Assembly (NCBI GenBank): GCA_964304625.1
Contig: OZ199838.1
Location: forward strand, 14,446,001-14,510,000
DNA from: Kudoa neothunni
Lineage: Eukaryota > Cnidaria
Length of the DNA stretch: 64,000 bases
Direction: 5' to 3'
Below the pieces are notes generated by a model. That model was not told where the DNA came from. It did no database searches and saw only the letters and a program-made list of their open reading frames with translations. Made by a program: the position numbers and the translations under genes. Below, in pieces: positions 62,621 through 64,000 of the stretch (within the stretch, counting starts at the first letter, position 1; every line of letters begins with the position of its first letter).

Positions 62621-64000
62621 TCGTATTTAAATTTAACAATTTTTAACCTAATATTCTATTAAAAAATTATTAAAATGTTTAGAGAATAAAAACTCGACAT
62701 TTTACCTTCCCCATTTACACTATTCGCCAGTAGTAAACTCCCATTTTTTGAACCTAATATTGTGTAATATAAACATTTTAATTGAAATAGAAAGTGAAAA
62801 CATTTACTAATAAACAGAAACTATGCTGTTCCTGTATTCTTGTGTCAACCATCATGTCAGAATATGCGCGTGAATCCTATTTGATTGTGGGGCGTTCTAT
62901 TTCGCAAGATTATTTCTAAGGTTTAAACGATTTTGAAATAACTGAAATCTGTAGAACAAGTTTATATATTATATTCAGTTGGAGAAGAGAAATTTAAGCT
63001 TCCGTAAGATATAAAATATCAATTGCATGGAATAAGTCTGAAAAGTGTTGTCATTATTGCTTCCTATGAACCACTTTTAAATTGATTTGCTCAAACCTAT
63101 ACCTTTTATTAAAAAATATTATTATACTGTTAAAATTTCACATTTCTCAATATCAAGAAGAAAATGTTTGCAATATTAAAATGAAATTTTTCAGAACAAT
63201 CCAAGCTTCTCAAGGAGGAATTAACCGTTTTCTTAACTCCAACATTGTTTATTATAATACTTACTACATTTCTTCGTTTGCTCGCTTTACAAAAGCCAAT
63301 TAATCGTACCCCAAAAATCATCATTTAACAATCTTCATTTTATAGAGGTACCCACTGTACATTACCAGAGGAATTAATGCAGAAAATTTAGAATTACCCT
63401 GGCTGTTAAAAATTGATAAATAAGTTTAAATTAAGCAGTATAGACATACTCTTAAATTTAAACACATAGATTCTGTATTCACGAATAGGCATCATGAAAA
63501 CCTTTCTCATACTTCTGATTAAAGTAAACACATTCGTAGGGAGAAAACAACGAAAATTCCCCGAAATTATGGTCCAATCTTATAGATACCTATGAAAAGT
63601 GGTTTACACCGATGTAAAATAGTTTGAATCCAATTAATCTTCATTGATTAACGACAATTTTGTTAAATTTATATTAAAAAATTTTATGATAGGAATATAC
63701 ATGTTTTGTAAATAATTGGAGATGACTTATTCTAAGTTGAACTACATGCGTTGAGATGTATTAAACTAAGGGTTACTAACCACCATTAGATATGTTTACA
63801 TTTCATTTCAACTAAAATGTTCATATTACACAATATTAGACTCAAAAATGTGAGTGTACTTATTGAACAATGTAAATAGGGCAGACAAAATGTCGAATTT
63901 TTATTCTTTAAATTTTCGAATAATTTTTGCATAGAAAATTAGGTTAAAAATTGTTAAATTCAAATACGAAATCAGATTTGAAATATAGTCTATAACGAAG
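62621..64000. other. Intergenic AT-rich DNA
   Basis: An open frame 63195-63328 (EQSKLLKEELTVFLTPTLF, IIILTTFLRLL) begins at a TTTTTCAG acceptor-like site and could be a terminal exon with one membrane helix, but no upstream exon joins it in phase, so it is not called as a gene. Confidence 0.35.

Noticed and set aside
63195-63328. Terminal exon of a membrane protein gene.
   Set aside because: Open and hydrophobic, but no upstream exon joins in phase; kept only as a note in the flanking stretch.
1-64000. Retroelements, virus-like elements, CRISPR arrays, operons.
   Set aside because: No reverse transcriptase or capsid-like motif, long terminal repeat or regular direct-repeat array was seen; the genes are spliced eukaryotic genes.

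Overview
The window is invertebrate-type nuclear DNA: roughly 70-75% A+T, split genes with very short introns (mostly about 36-95 nt), long intergenic stretches, and a dense load of DNA transposons and their short non-autonomous derivatives. I saw no reverse transcriptase and no virus-like element. The genes are metazoan (capping protein alpha, UBE2G-type E2, MBOAT7, a NALCN-type channel). Intron acceptors read overwhelmingly TAG rather than CAG. I cannot name the species; an AT-rich, compact invertebrate genome fits.

Layout. 0-8 kb: CAPZA (+, 2.4-3.6 kb), a hAT-like relic (5.3 kb), a UBE2G2-like ubiquitin-conjugating enzyme (-, 7.0-7.7 kb). 8.5-20.4 kb: a pogo/Tigger-type short element, two decayed piggyBac transposons, a small TTAA-flanked element. 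22.2-23.4 kb: a head-to-head pair of small genes I do not recognise. 24-30 kb: a TTAA-flanked element and empty AT-rich DNA. 30.9-43.4 kb: one long gene for a four-domain NALCN-like cation channel whose long introns carry three mobile inserts. 43.5-47.8 kb: MBOAT7 (lysophosphatidylinositol acyltransferase), tail to tail with the channel. 48.8-52.2 kb: a Merlin/IS1595-type transposase relic and a nearly whole Tigger element with both terminal repeats. 53.9-56.8 kb: an intact ten-exon gene for a secreted-then-anchored protein built of six or seven FN3-like units with a repeated cysteine pattern. 58-62.6 kb: a TTAA-flanked element and a piggyBac relic split by a Tigger insertion.

Most notable: the channel keeps the NALCN architecture from N terminus to the C-terminal conserved region, yet all four selectivity-filter residues (family EEKE) are replaced and several S4 segments have few or no arginines. 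With intact splice phases over most of its exons it looks like a functioning but non-canonical channel-like protein. The cysteine-patterned FN3 receptor is the second candidate for an undescribed family.
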